Source of the DNA: Fistularia commersonii
Taxonomy: Eukaryota > Chordata > Actinopteri > Syngnathiformes > Fistulariidae
Direction: 5' to 3'
Assembly (NCBI GenBank): GCA_037954325.1
Contig: JBBMNZ010000035.1
Span: forward strand, 8,517,001 to 8,581,000
DNA length: 64,000 nucleotides
Below are positions 11,601 through 22,639 of the stretch, in pieces; position 1 is the stretch's first letter, and the number at the start of each line of letters is the position of its first letter. The notes beneath the pieces are model-generated. The model did not search any database and was not told where the DNA came from. It worked only from the letters and a program-made list of their open reading frames with translations. The translations under genes were made by a program, and so were the position numbers.

Positions 11601-14600
11601 TTTCGCAAATCTTCGCGGCCTAATTTGTCGCCTTTTACAGAAACAGTTCCGCTGAGAAAAGGCACCGAGACGGTTTACAGTGAGCTCCAGAACAACCCAC
11701 ACGGTGAGTTTATCATTTGTGTTAAACACCCCACGTCATGTAGTAAGTTGAGAAAAAAAAATATATATATTACACATTGTCAGCCTGTAATGTAATGTAA
11801 CACTTGCATTTTGTAATTTAACGCGCAAATGCAATTTGTGCTGAATTTTCCCGTATCTCAGAATGCGTTACATATTGCCGTAGTTAAACAAAATCGTTTC
11901 TTCCCCTTTCAGCGATTGATTTTTATAGTAGGAGCAAAACGTAGTTACCGCAACTGAGCTCACGGAGATATGAAAATAATATCTAAATATCTTTAATATC
12001 TAAATTATGGCAAAAACTCAAATCTTCGGGGTCAAGTTGATCTTTAAGCGTGAGTACACACGAGCACACCTACTTAACACACGTATGCCGTGTATTTATC
12101 TGTAACAAAGCTTAAGCTCTGGTCATGACTCATCCAAAGTGAGGAGCTCTTGCGGAAGTACTTTTCATCTGACGTCAGATGGTTAAATCTACTCTGCGAT
12201 CCCATTAGCGGATGTTGATATTTTGATCAACCTATTGTACAACTTTAAGTCTGTGTTGTATATTTCTGACGGGAGCTCTTATCCAGTTATCCAATATCCA
12301 ATCTTTGCTACGGCGCCATGTGGTCGTCCATGGAGAAATCAGGAAGTCTGTGATTATTACTGGGTCTCACCTCCTATTTCTACACGCAAATCACCAATAC
12401 GTGATTTCTATTTAAATCATGATCTATTTAAGTAAATAGATATCAATATCATATAAATATAAATAGCTCTATTTTAAATCTATTTAAATCAATAAAATCA
12501 TGAAAGCATTTCCATGCAGATTTTTTTTTTTTTTAACTTTGCGAATTTCAACTTGAACTTTTTCAAAGATCACGCAAAACCGGAATTGGGATTTCTGGCG
12601 AAGATCTTGAGCGGTTGTTCGTCGGATACACTTCACACTTCAGGAGAGAGTCAACACAATAGTATTCCTTTTGATTTCCTATGAGGAAATTCCTTTTTCT
12701 TTACGTGAAGTAGCCAGTTGACCAGCGGGTGACTATTTGACGCAGCATTCAATTTTAAAGAGGGAAATGTGTTGTCATTTCAGTATTTGAAGAGGAAAAG
12801 CACACACACTTTCAGAAATACTGATTGATCTGTTTTTTATACCCCTCCTCCCGTGATATTATACGGTATATACAGGACTGTCTCAGAAAATTAGAATATT
12901 GTGATAAAGTTCTTTATCTTCTGTAATGCAATTACAAAAACAAAAATGTGATACATTCTGGATTCATTACAAACCAACTGAAATATTGCAAGCCTTTTAT
13001 TAATCTAATATTGCTGATTATGGCTTACAGCTTGAGAAAACTCAAAAAATCCTATCTCAAAATATTAGAATATCATGAAAAAGTAATTTTTGTTTTTTTT
13101 AATTGCATTACAGAAGATAAAGAACTTTATCACAATATTCTAATTTTCTGAGACAGTCCTGTATATGGATATAAATAAAAAAAAAAAAAACCTGTTTAAA
13201 TCAGTGCATCTTTCTGCTCGTACGTCGGCGGTCAAGCGATTAGCAGAAGAGGCCCCGAGAAAACATTACTTTCTCCGCGCCTCACAACAGTAACAAAAGC
13301 TCGGGGACTTCCTTCCCGTGTTCAGATTCCAAACAAAGGAGGGACAGGTGAGTCATCAAGGTCAGAATGAGTAACAACTAACTGAGCGGAACCCATTTGC
13401 AGGCTTGGACATTCTTAAATACTGATGCTTTCCTTTACAGGTGCTGTCGATCATCACGACTATGTGAGTAATACGCTTGAATCACCACCGTGTTGTCAGA
13501 CCCGATTGCTACTCATTGCCGTTTTTACATCTTGGTGCGGATAGAAACGATTATACACACACACACACACACACATGCGCGATACCTGTTACGTTGCTGA
13601 AATTGATGGTGAAAATTCTATTGTGTGTGTCAAGTACAAAAAACTGTGGGCCTAAATAACATAAATTTAAACAAAACAAAAACATACCTTTACACAGCAC
13701 TAATTTGGCTGGATAATTTCATTGAAACTTAAAAGACTGATTGTCAACACATCATTATACATACATCAACTTTTATTTTCTTTTGTTTTCAGTTCTGCAT
13801 TTGCGTCTGTTCTTTTGTTTTTCTCTCCTCTTTCTTCATTTCCTTACTCTCTCTTTCCTGTCCTGTCCTTTCCTTTCTTTTCTTTCTCTTCTCCATTTTT
13901 TCCCTTTCCTTCGCTTTGTTTTTGTCAGTTCTATCTACTCCTTTTCTTTTTTTTCCTTTCAATCTATCTTCTGTTTGTTTTTTTGTTTTTTTTGAATAAT
14001 TACTCCGGTAGCATGTTAGTAAAAGTGCATCTTCTAAATATGTATATCTGTCAGTGTGTCCTAATCCAGCTCTCCTGCCCGGCAGCCTATTTTTAAAAAA
14101 TGTTGAATTTTCAGTAAGGCAACAGTGAAATAGTATATAAGCTTGTTACATTTACTCTTTATTAGATTCCCCATGGTCATAACAACTCTCAATATACGTG
14201 TGAATGTGACAGAATGACAGAAAAGGCAATAGAACAGCCGATCACAGATAAATCATGTAGTGCGCTGCTTAGAGCTGGAAAATTGCGACCGACTGCGCTC
14301 TGCTACCAAGTCCTGTCGGATTTCCGGGAAACACGTGTCGCTTCTCAGCGAAAGTTTGAATTTTGTTGTTTTTTTTTTCGTCTTTTTTTTTTTTTTGTCA
14401 TGTATCAGAGGAAATGTATCACTGCAGGTCATCGAGCAGAGGCCATCCAACGTAAACCGTTGTTCGGCGCTGTTCGTCAGGCTTTCTCCGTCTCTTAGAT
14501 ATGTCGGCGAAGTCAAATGATCATTCCTCGGTGACTTTCCTCGGCAATTTGTCGAAAAAAACAGCGCACAGCCCGCCTCCGTCCCTTTTGGTAACGTTGA

Positions 14601-15724
14601 CCCTGTGCGGGCTGATAATCCAGAGCAAGAGGGAAACTGCCATCAAAGTTTCCAGACATGAACAAAGGCATGTGGGCTGTGGCTTCCTTCCCTATCTGCC
14701 CGTCGAATCAGCTCTGCGGTCCAGTCGGGTTGCCCACAAGCCCAGCTCAGCCAATGCCCCGCTCACCCCCTCTACCGGCCACCACATTCAGCCCTCAGTG
14801 GGGTGTGAGGTCATGATCAGACAGAGGAAATAATGACAGATCAATTTGCCAACCTCAGGAAGTAATGCTCGGCTCATCGGCTCATGACATAATAGGCACG
14901 TTAGACTTTTTTTATGTGCCCAGATTCTCCAATCAGAATGGGCTCTGATCCCCCCCCTCAAAAAAAAAAAAGGTAAGAACTGAAATATTGGTGCCGCAAC
15001 ATTTCTTTTCTATTGAAAAATGTCTGCAAAAGCCAAATCGTCTTATTCTTTATTAGAAAGACTTAACTCACAACCATACTAGCCAGTGACTGTTTGGTTC
15101 AAGACTAGCCAATAGGTCTTCCATGTTTTAGGTGCAGGTCCAGCCCCCAAAACATTTTAGATTTGCTGATAAAACATTTAAGTATCCAAAGCATATATTG
15201 ATAACTAATAGGTTGAATCTTCTTGATAGCAAAAAACATGACAATGACATAACTGTTACTCTACAACTGAACATGAGTGCAACTAAATTATACATATATA
15301 TATATATATATAACAGAAGAAAAATTGCAGTTATACGCATTTTGCATATTGATAGAAAATATTTTTTTTAATAATGTAGATTGTGGATAGGAGGATGAAG
15401 AAAGGCTTGGTTGCTTTGCATTGTGCCTTATTATGGCAGACAATTCCATAGGTGCTGTGACTAGAACCAAAAAATATATATATCATTTATACAGGACTGT
15501 CTCAGAAAATTAGAAAATTGCGATTAAGTTCTCTATCTTCTGGAATGCAATTAAAAAAACAAAAATTACTTTTTCATGATATTCTAATATTTTGAGATAG
15601 GATTTTTTGAGTTTTCTTAAGATGTAAGCCATAATCAGCAATATTAAAATAATAAAAGGCTTGCAATATTTCAGTTGATTTGCAATGAATCCACAATGTA
15701 TGACATTCCTGTCTTTGTATGTCC

Positions 15725-15761
<37 letters not shown>

Positions 15762-16462
15762 TCTTTTTTTTTTTTTTTTTTTCGGATTTTGGGATTCTTT
15801 TTAAAAAATTTTAATGATTATGATTATTTATTGTGGACTCACTGCGATGCCTGATCATATGGGACTGTCTATAGGTCTTATCATTTAGTTGGAGTTGGAT
15901 AATTTTGCACTTAAATATATGACTTTATTAATGTATACTTTATTACTTTATTAATCCCTCGTGGAGGAAATTCATTCTCTGCAATTAAATAGTCAAGGAA
16001 TGTTCGGTTCCAAAGACCGTTGTTCTACCTCCTGTGCTACACCGCCCCTGCATTATCACATCGTATTACTCAGGAAAAGCATTCTACAATTCCATGACTC
16101 TGATGAGACAAAAAAAAAGACTATTTACTATTGTCATCATTATTTGAATACATTTGCTTCACTTTCAAGAGGATTGGACTGGAAAAAAAGAGATTTCAGT
16201 GAAAACAAAAGTTTTTTCAGAGGGGATATGTTCCCTTTTTAACCCCCAGTTGGTGTTTTGTGGTACTCATATAAGTGACAACAGTGACGCTTTGTATTCT
16301 GTGTGCAATGTGTCTGGTGCATCAGCATCACCATGCAAACACTCTGTTTTTCAGCAGGGTTCAGTCGAATACGCCGACCTCAATGGGGAACAAGTGGGGA
16401 GCGGTCACTACCGTGGCTCCGGGGTAAACAATTACCAGGACCTGCCTGAGCCGGTGGATTAG
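2298..16462 (+). CDS. pecam1: Platelet endothelial cell adhesion molecule (CD31), 16 coding exons
   Basis: Homophilic adhesion and inhibitory receptor of endothelial and blood cells. Exons: 2298-2340, 2446-2469, 4343-4633, 4723-5004, 5093-5362, 5900-6172, 6833-7111, 7193-7471, 7624-7725, 7849-7879, 8662-8741, 10773-10826, 11128-11217, 11641-11703, 13441-13463, 16355-16462. They total 2292 nt, or 763 aa (human 738), and splice phases agree throughout. Order: signal peptide (MGPLLLLTSVLLSS); six phase-1 exons each encoding one Ig domain (about residues 23-580) with paired Cys, e.g. C...YSC and C...YHC; a transmembrane helix at about 588-610 followed by FRSKRG; and a tail split over small exons as in mammalian PECAM1. 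The tail has VEYTEV (Tyr686) and TVYSEL (Tyr712), matching the two human ITIMs, plus VEYADL (Tyr734). Intron 4 has a GC donor; the last acceptor is NAGNAG. The short tail exons are the least certain part. Confidence 0.92.
2470..4342 (+). other. pecam1 intron 2
   Basis: Non-coding, 1.9 kb, between the tiny exon 2 and the first Ig exon. It holds a (GT)n tract at about 2622-2650 and a T run at about 3180-3195. I saw no transposon and no conserved exon. Confidence 0.7.
5412..5875 (-). mobile_element. RTE-type LINE 3' fragment in pecam1 intron 5
   Basis: On the minus strand the stretch around 5690-5860 encodes the RTE reverse-transcriptase tail pattern MDRIGNES...GTGHVRCFG...RWFGHVQRRES, the usual C-terminal part of this fish LINE family, with frame breaks. 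The lower-coordinate part (5412-5600) resembles the 3' end of the copy at 26642: both have a 'ttcggc/ttggc' start and a shared 'aactaact...catgt/tatgt...cccctttcaccc'-like stretch. It is truncated and dead. It fills almost the whole intron and ends about 25 bases before exon 6. Confidence 0.7.
7880..8661 (+). other. pecam1 intron 10
   Basis: Non-coding intron between two small cytoplasmic-tail exons. It starts with a strong GTGAGT donor and ends with TTTCTCAG. I saw no transposon or other gene in it. Confidence 0.65.
8742..10772 (+). other. pecam1 intron 11 with G-rich tract
   Basis: Two kilobases of intron without a supported gene. Notable are a T run at about 9669-9682 and an almost pure G tract at 10043-10079 that could form a G-quadruplex on the transcribed (+) strand. 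Open frames here have no recognisable product. Confidence 0.65.
10043..10079 (+). repeat. Poly-G tract, G-quadruplex candidate
   Basis: About 37 bases that are nearly all G on the plus strand, in runs of 5, 5, 6 and 18 or more separated by single bases. This is compatible with a G-quadruplex in DNA or pre-mRNA of pecam1. It is also a spot where assembly and polymerase slippage errors are likely. Confidence 0.8.
12873..13161. mobile_element. MITE copy 1, 289 bp, near-perfect long inverted repeats
   Basis: Begins CAGGACTGTCTCAG and ends with its reverse complement. The terminal inverted repeats run about 75 bases with only a few mismatches, around a unique core of about 139 bases. It is flanked by TA on both sides (12871-12872 and 13162-13163), as expected for Tc1/mariner-type insertion. 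There is no transposase, so it is non-autonomous. It lies in pecam1 intron 14 and is the best-preserved of four copies in the window. The superfamily is inferred from the TA duplication only. Confidence 0.88.
13780..13990 (+). repeat. Long pyrimidine-rich tract in pecam1 intron 15
   Basis: About 210 bases that are almost all T and C on the plus strand, made of short TTTTC/CTTT blocks. The open frames across it give only Phe/Leu/Ser-rich nonsense. It could act as a strong decoy polypyrimidine tract (there is a TTTTCAG near 13787-13793) or adopt a triplex. No exon is apparent after it. Confidence 0.65.
15492..15726. mobile_element. MITE copy 2, right inverted repeat damaged
   Basis: Same family as the element at 12873 but with the core in the opposite orientation. 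The left end (CAGGACTGTCTCAG) is intact after a TA. Most of the right inverted repeat is deleted, leaving only a short GTCCTG end before TA, which runs into a (TG)n microsatellite (15729-15759). It is in the last intron of pecam1. Confidence 0.8.
15940..16060. repeat. Dispersed fish repeat fragment
   Basis: The run 'ttattaatccctcgtgg...gaaattcattctctgcaatta' has the layout of a dispersed fish repeat related to the one at 47146. It is degenerate. I recognise it from memory of fish repeats, so the call is tentative. Confidence 0.4.
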
Positions 16463-16602
16463 GTGGTGGGACATGTTCCAGAGATTGACGCAACACACAG
16501 CCATGTATTGTTTTGCCTGCCCATCATTAATCATTAATAGATGAACGGTTATCCATCTGTTGAAAGGCTATAGAGGCAGTAAAATGATAAGCCACGAATT
16601 AT

Positions 16603-16608
16603 AATAAA
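16603..16608 (+). terminator. pecam1 poly(A) signal candidate
   Basis: A canonical AATAAA lies 141 bases after the pecam1 stop codon, which would give a short 3' UTR. Other A/T-rich hexamers follow downstream, so longer isoforms are possible. Confidence 0.55.
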
Positions 16609-16614
16609 AGTTTC

Positions 16615-18240
16615 ATTTCCATTTTTTCACATGGATTTTTATGGTGTGAAATAATAAGGATCTTGATAATGTCTTGATAGATATTTTATGTAATATATTA
16701 TTGCTGGATAGATAATTTACAAAATAAATATTTACCACTATTTTCTATCGATATGAATGTCATAAACCATTATATTTATTCATATATTTTACAATGTTAT
16801 CCAACTATTTGGCAATAATTAAGAAATATATGATATGACGAAAAAAATATGAATAAGAGTTTAATTATTTTAATGATTTATATATAATAAGTACAGAATT
16901 CCTCAGTCATTGTGTCTTAGTATGATTATTATGATTGTCAGTGAATTAAATTGTGACTTTTTTCAGATATAATTGAATATGATATGACTAATAAATGATG
17001 TTTCATCAACCACACATTTCCAGCAATGAATAATTGTACAGGAAAGCGTTGCTTCACATGTTGTCTCCACTCTGACTCTCTAATCGATGAAACCAAATAC
17101 TATGGGAGCTTTACACATATATTTTTTTCTTATAATAAAGAGATGTTGCATGTGTGCCAACCATTCATTTGGTATTTGCACGGCCGAGGTGTGAGGCACG
17201 GCACGGATATTGGGATTTAAAATGGAACATAAAGCAATATGTTTCACAAACGCAAAAGTTTGATCAAACATCTAATTCTCTGGAAGTTTTATATCCAATA
17301 TCACTGCTTGTCGCTGGAGACAGTAGGTTCAATCTGAATTCTAAAATATAGTCAGCTACAGCTTTAAAACTGCATTTGTAATCCACCGAGGCTGATTGAA
17401 AACCATATAAGTTAAACTTAACTTTGTGCTTCTGGGTTGGTTGTACTCTCTGGAGATATGCAGGTCTGATTATTAGCAATATATTACAGTGAATAAATGA
17501 GATCTGAAATCTGTGTGTGTGCATAACACAACACAGGATACAAACGATGTCATCTCCAACATCCACCAAATTACAATCAATATATCTTTATTTTTATTTG
17601 CTCTTTTAAAGAGACAAAGTAATCCAGTTTGCCCAAAGGGGAGTGAAAAAAGTTACACTGCAACTTGTGCACAATGCTCAAATGTTCAAGTGCTTATGAA
17701 GAGCGGCAACGGTGAAAATCGAAATCTCGCCAAGTCTGTTTGTCTGATTTCAAGCCAGATATTCTCACAAGAGCAGTCGAAAAAAAATTAAAGACCTCAC
17801 ACTGAGATGAAGGTGATTTGTTTTAAAGAATAAGGTACAAACGTGTTTCAAAAGATGCCGTCAGGTTTGCGCGGTTGCGTTCCCTCCTGTGTCAAACACA
17901 GTCAAAAATCCAATTTTGTTGGTTCTATTGAGGATTGTTTGTCTTCTTTATGAATACACTAAGCAAAATATTCATGGCAGGCACGGTGCTTGGCAGGACA
18001 ACAGAGAGGAAGTTACAGGGGAACCACTTAAAGCCATCTTTCAACACTTGCGTCCAAATTATATATTTGGTTCCAGATCGTCCTACAGTTCAGTTAAGTT
18101 CTGTGTCGCTGGACATGGTGTGCACGGAGTTGCTCAAAAACAGCTGCTTGCACCCGCTGGTGAGATGGATGTCCACAAAAAGAAAAAGTCTCAAAAGGTT
18201 GAAAAGAATTCATTGGGGTATGAAATGAGTGAAAAGATCC
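16615..18240. other. Intergenic, AT-rich, no gene seen
   Basis: Very AT-rich sequence after the pecam1 poly(A) signal. Open frames on both strands are short and have no recognisable motif or splice context. Nothing else identified. Confidence 0.6.
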
Positions 18241-18286
18241 TAAGTAAAATTGTCAAATTCAATCTTGCTTATTGTTCAAATATGTG

Positions 18287-18300
18287 CCACTAGAGGGCGC
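18287..18300 (+). promoter_or_regulatory. CTCF-like core site
   Basis: CCACTAGAGGGCGC matches the CTCF core consensus (CCASYAGRKGGCRS) at every position. It lies in the gap between pecam1 and p4hb, so an insulator or loop-anchor role is plausible. Function is inferred from the motif only. Confidence 0.4.
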
Positions 18301-18714
18301 CATTAAACCATTTATCTCAAGCTAGTTCTCCTCTGATGCCACTTTGACTTAGATTCAAGAAAGTGGTTATTATCATATGTACAGTGTGGAAACGTGTTTC
18401 CCTGTACAATGAAAGTCTTACTTTGCTGTCCACATTGGCATTTGTATTGATAATAATGAGATTGTGTAAACGTAACTATCAACAGTGTTGGCAGCGCAAG
18501 TAAACTCACAAAGTGCAGGCGCAAGGATGAGTAGTTCCATGTGCAACGCTGCATTTAAAGTGCAACAAAAGAAGAATGAGTGTCAATCATTCAGGGGTCT
18601 GATGATGGTCGAGTAGAATGAGTTCTTTAAACGTGTCGTCGAGGGACCTGGTGAGGTCGTTGCTTATGTGGACACCCAGGTATATGAAGCCACTCACCCT
18701 CTCAACCTCAAGAC

Positions 18715-19623
18715 CAGGGGTCCCCAAACTTTTTCCTGGAAGGGTGAAGGAACATTAACTTTGTTGTAGACCATAGGTGTCAAACTCTGGCCCACGGGCC
18801 AAATTTTGCCTGCACTGTAATTGTATTTGGCCTGCAAGGCCATACCAAATGACTTTTAGAGCTGGCCTGACGGGATAGTCTACAGTGCATGTGTCGCTTA
18901 TTCTACAAATCCCAGAATTTTCTGCTGGTGTTTTGGCACGAAAATCACAACAGGACCCATAAACGCCCTCTCTTCTGTTGACTGTAGTCATAGCAACCTT
19001 ATGCTAATACTGGCACCCTGCTACTTAGGCAGAAAACAGGATTTTGCATGTGTGCAATATCAAGTTATATATTGTATAGTATTAAGCTATGCTTGTTCCA
19101 TATTTAGTTTTTAGGCAAAACTTGATTGGGTTCATTGTTTTATCTGGAGGAAGATTTTTTTTCAATAAATATCAATGTTGGCCCGTGACTTTGTTCCAGT
19201 TTTGAATTTTGGCCCACTGTGTATTTGAGTTTGACGCCCCTGTTGTAGACACAACTGTTTGCAGCTCTCTCATATCAATTTCACGGTAAAAACCAGAAAG
19301 CAAGCAGGCTATGAAACCGAACTGATACCAACACCTACAAGGTTAAATACCCTGCATTCTGAATCTATTTTTCTCTTGCCTAATCTTTTCGCCGTGTTAT
19401 TTGACAGGGGTGTGTCCAGGATTTTTTTTTTTTTTTTTTTTTTTAGGGGTTTCAGATAAGGCACAGACTGCATGAGGGTTGAATCGAATGTTACGTTCTA
19501 TGCATGTACAAGTCACGATTACGTGGCCAGAATGAAAAAAAAAAAATCATAATGCATCTCTGGTATTGTTCAGGGGCCGGGCAAAATGTGGAGGCGGGCC
19601 GTATCCGGGTTCGGGGACCACTG
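18715..19623. mobile_element. hAT element (outer), interrupted by a second hAT
   Basis: Starts CAGGGGTCCCCAAAC and ends GTTCGGGGACCACTG, imperfect inverted ends. It is flanked by an exact 8-bp direct repeat CTCAAGAC (18707-18714 and 19624-19631), the target-site length typical of hAT transposons. The element is 909 bp long because another hAT (18772-19242) sits inside it; its own sequence is about 430 bp. No transposase seen, so it is non-autonomous. Confidence 0.85.
18772..19242. mobile_element. hAT element (inner), 471 bp, nested
   Basis: Starts CATAGGTGTCAAACTC and ends GAGTTTGACGCCCCTG, which are imperfect inverted repeats. It is flanked by an exact 8-bp direct repeat TTGTAGAC (18764-18771 and 19243-19250). 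Near both ends are the 'ggcccacgggcc' and 'ggcccgtgac' motifs common in fish non-autonomous hATs. No transposase frame. It inserted into the outer hAT at 18715-19623, so it is the youngest of the three layers here. Confidence 0.88.
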
Positions 19624-19779
19624 CTCAAGACCTTGGTCTTGTCCGTGTGGAGGGTGAGGTTGTTGTCTTCACACAACTTCACCAGACTGGCCACTTCCAT
19701 CCTGTAGGCTGTTTTGTCTCCATTGGTGATGCGTCCTGTCACTGCAGTGTTGTCCGCGAACTTCATAATGGTATTATCC

Positions 19780-22050
19780 TAATGGGAGGAACAGGGTGTA
19801 GATGACTTAATATAATGTGCAGTAAGCCAGATGCCCAAAAATAATTTAAGGGGCTCATTCTGTGCCCAATGCACATTCAATGTCTTTTATAAAACAAACA
19901 AAAAATTGTTTTTTGCAGAGGAATCTGAATGACAGAGGTTCTGACAAGAGTAGATGTAATTGATAAGGTAAAAGAAGCAGAAACAACTGTGCCTTCTGTT
20001 TTTTTAGCTGTGGTTAAACTTTTTTCAAATTCTTTTTATGACTTTTTAAAAATTACAGTATGATATCCTGATCATCCTGTATTTTCCAATGTTGTAAAAT
20101 TAACTGATTCCAGCCTTTGGACTTGATTGGACTGGGTGGGCCAAAACTGTAGTCTTGTTAGGATTAACATTTAAGCAAAAATGGATGTAATCCAATTAGC
20201 TTCTCATATGAATCAAACAATCATTAATGCTATATTTTGAATTGATTTCTCATAAACAAACAGATTTTTATGCGGCACACCAATCCCCCGGGGGCGATAC
20301 ACATTTCATAAAATTAGGCTCATTCATTATTTACTGGACTATTAAAGCATCAATCTATTAAATAATGAAATGAATCATCACCTCCAAAATAACTATCTAT
20401 AACTAATTGAGTTTGCTTTTTGTCGTTTTTCAAGTCGGCACCTCAGCTTTGAACTCCCCTGCAAGTGAAGTAGCGTCAGTGGCTTCTTCACCTGCAGGGG
20501 AGGAAAGAAGCGGCTGACACCTGAGGTTCTACAGGTTTACTGATAGTATCATAGGCTAAGGCTTCATGGTGACTGCCTCCAAGCCTCCAAACCGCATTTA
20601 GCACGCTTTCACATTTTTCAGCAGTCCCATAAGGGCAAAAATATATGTTGTTAGTAAAGTGACTTCATAGCTATATAATAACACTACCCCTCATTCTTTA
20701 TTAACTGTCTCTACTTTAACCTTTAATACATCCTCCGATGAGTGCAGATTATGCTAGTGTTTTCGTTGTTGATTTTACTTTCACTTGCAATGTTTTTTTT
20801 TTATCTTTATGTGTTCTTTTTTTTTATTTTCTGTGCCAAGCGATGGACCCGATGAGCATTAGAAAACCTTTTTAGGAGATATCTGAATTTCTCAAAAGGG
20901 CTTTTGCATTCTTCCTCCCTGAACAAATGACCCTTCCTTCTCAGTATTCTTGGTACTGGATATTATATGGAATAATTGAAATGAGGTGGTGCAATACAGT
21001 GAACAGGTATCAGCCTTTGCGTATTTCCCCCTATCATTAATAAAATTTAGTCTGTCGGTCAATCGATCGCCAAAAGTGACATTATAGGTTTTGTGCGCGA
21101 AAAACAAATCAAACGTGAGGTGGTTGCATTAATTTTTACTCTTTGAGCATACAGTTCCTGCACCCAAATGAATCAAAAAAAAACAAAAAAATAAACAAAC
21201 ACATAGTTTATAAAGATCTATTTTGGGGTGTAAAACTGCAGGATCTGGAGTCATAGTAATGGCACTGTGTTAATGTGCTTATTACCATGGATCCTCCAAA
21301 ATCTGAAATGAACTATAAAGATGAACCTGGAAAAAGCAATAAAGCTTTTTTTTGTCATCTGATGTCACAAATGTCATGAATGCACTTTGTGAAATAAGTG
21401 TAAAGATTTTTCATCATCTCTAATCCTCCACAGAAAGTTTCAGTACATGATAATAATCTTCCGGTGGTTTCAATTTGCTATAGAAATAATTGAGTTTTAT
21501 AATGACTGTATGGGGTTGTATCTCATTATTTTGCTCTTTTAAAATGTCTGCCTGTTAAACGTAATTTCCTGTTGTAATGGCGTGCGTCAGTTTTAGAAAT
21601 TCATTTTTATCCACTTCATGACGCACATGATGAGAGAAATCTTCGTGGCACCCGGTCACTTTTTAATGTTTGGCTTTAGCGAGACAAACGAACGTTCACC
21701 CTGAAGTAGCTCCACAGTCCACGAAGGCCTGTCTGATGGCGTTGGCATGGCAACTGTACTTAGATAGTTTTGAATAAATGAATTTGGGGTCAGCTGCAAC
21801 ATTCTCATTAAAATTCCATTAAGATTTAATCAGATGACGTCATGGAAATGGTCAAAACATGTGCTCGGATTCGGTGTTCGTTGACCTGCGTGTCCTGTCT
21901 GAATTCATCCTTCTTGCTCCGATTTGTCGCCACAATTGAATGCCCTAGTTCTGTTTGTTTTTAGTTACTTTGTTATTTTATGGTTAACTAAATGATCCAT
22001 TAAAGCAATGAGGAAGCGTTTCTTTCAATAAACCTCTATTATCTGAAAAA
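19780..22050. other. Intergenic, no gene seen
   Basis: AT-rich sequence without a supported gene. Short open frames such as the minus-strand one at 20892-21107 show no known motif. No conserved non-coding element can be judged without comparison to other fishes. Confidence 0.55.
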
Positions 22051-22058
22051 CATATTAA

Positions 22059-22301
22059 AGGACTGTAATGCAATTACAAAAACAAAAATGTCATACATTC
22101 TGCATTCATTACAAATCAACTGAAATATTGCAAGCCTTTTATTATTTCAATATTGCTGATTAAGGCTTACCTCTTGAGAAAACTCAAAAATCCTATCTCA
22201 AAATATTAGAATATCATGAAAAGGTCATTTTTGTTTTTGTAATTGCATTACGGAAGATAAAGAACTTTATCAGAATATTCAAATTTTCTGAGACAATCAT
22301 G
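22059..22301. mobile_element. MITE copy 3, left inverted repeat deleted
   Basis: Same family and core orientation as the element at 12873. The left inverted repeat is reduced to AGGAC joined directly to TGTAATGCAATTAC; the right end is mutated (GAGACAATCATG). About 45 bases are missing compared with the 289-bp copy. Intergenic. Confidence 0.8.
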
Positions 22302-22639
22302 TAAATATATATAGGCATATTATGATGTGTATAATGGGTTTGTCTTGAATTCTCTCAATGCTTCACATTATTTTGAGACCATTTATAATTTTATGATAGG
22401 CAGCATCATACACCCACATTATTGCATTTTTTCTTTGCTACAAACATGACATCAACACTTCCTTGATTCTTTGCCACCAGGCAAAGTTTTCTTAATGTGG
22501 AATTCATCTGGATTCTCAACAGGTTTTCCATCCCCTTTCCAATGTGTGGTGGGTTAACTATACACTTAAATGTGCATAAGTATGAATGTAAGAGTAAATG
22601 ACTGTCAATATTTGTTCATGTGATCAATTGAAGAAATGA

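Larger units (their letters stand above)
18345..19770 (-). mobile_element. L2-like LINE fragment, split by nested hAT insertions
   Basis: On the minus strand 19632-19766 encodes the reverse-transcriptase palm: MKFADNTAV, where the usual FADD has become FADN, then NGDKTAYRMEV and NNLTLHTDKTK. The thumb pattern EVERVSGFIYLGVHISNDL follows at about 18630-18706. Lower still (18355-18590) is a 3' tail of the 'gtacaatgaaagtcttactttgctg' kind seen at L2-like LINEs. The two coding parts are separated by the hAT element at 18715-19623. They do not rejoin in one frame after that element is removed, so the LINE was already broken. It is dead. Confidence 0.7.

Noticed and set aside
12948..13151. Lys/Ile-rich frame in pecam1 intron 14 (also at 47548)
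   Set aside because: Both copies are translations of the MITE core and arm, which carries no gene.
13722..14096. Phe/Leu-rich 'membrane protein' frame
   Set aside because: It is the translation of a pyrimidine-rich intron tract and has no plausible start context or relatives.
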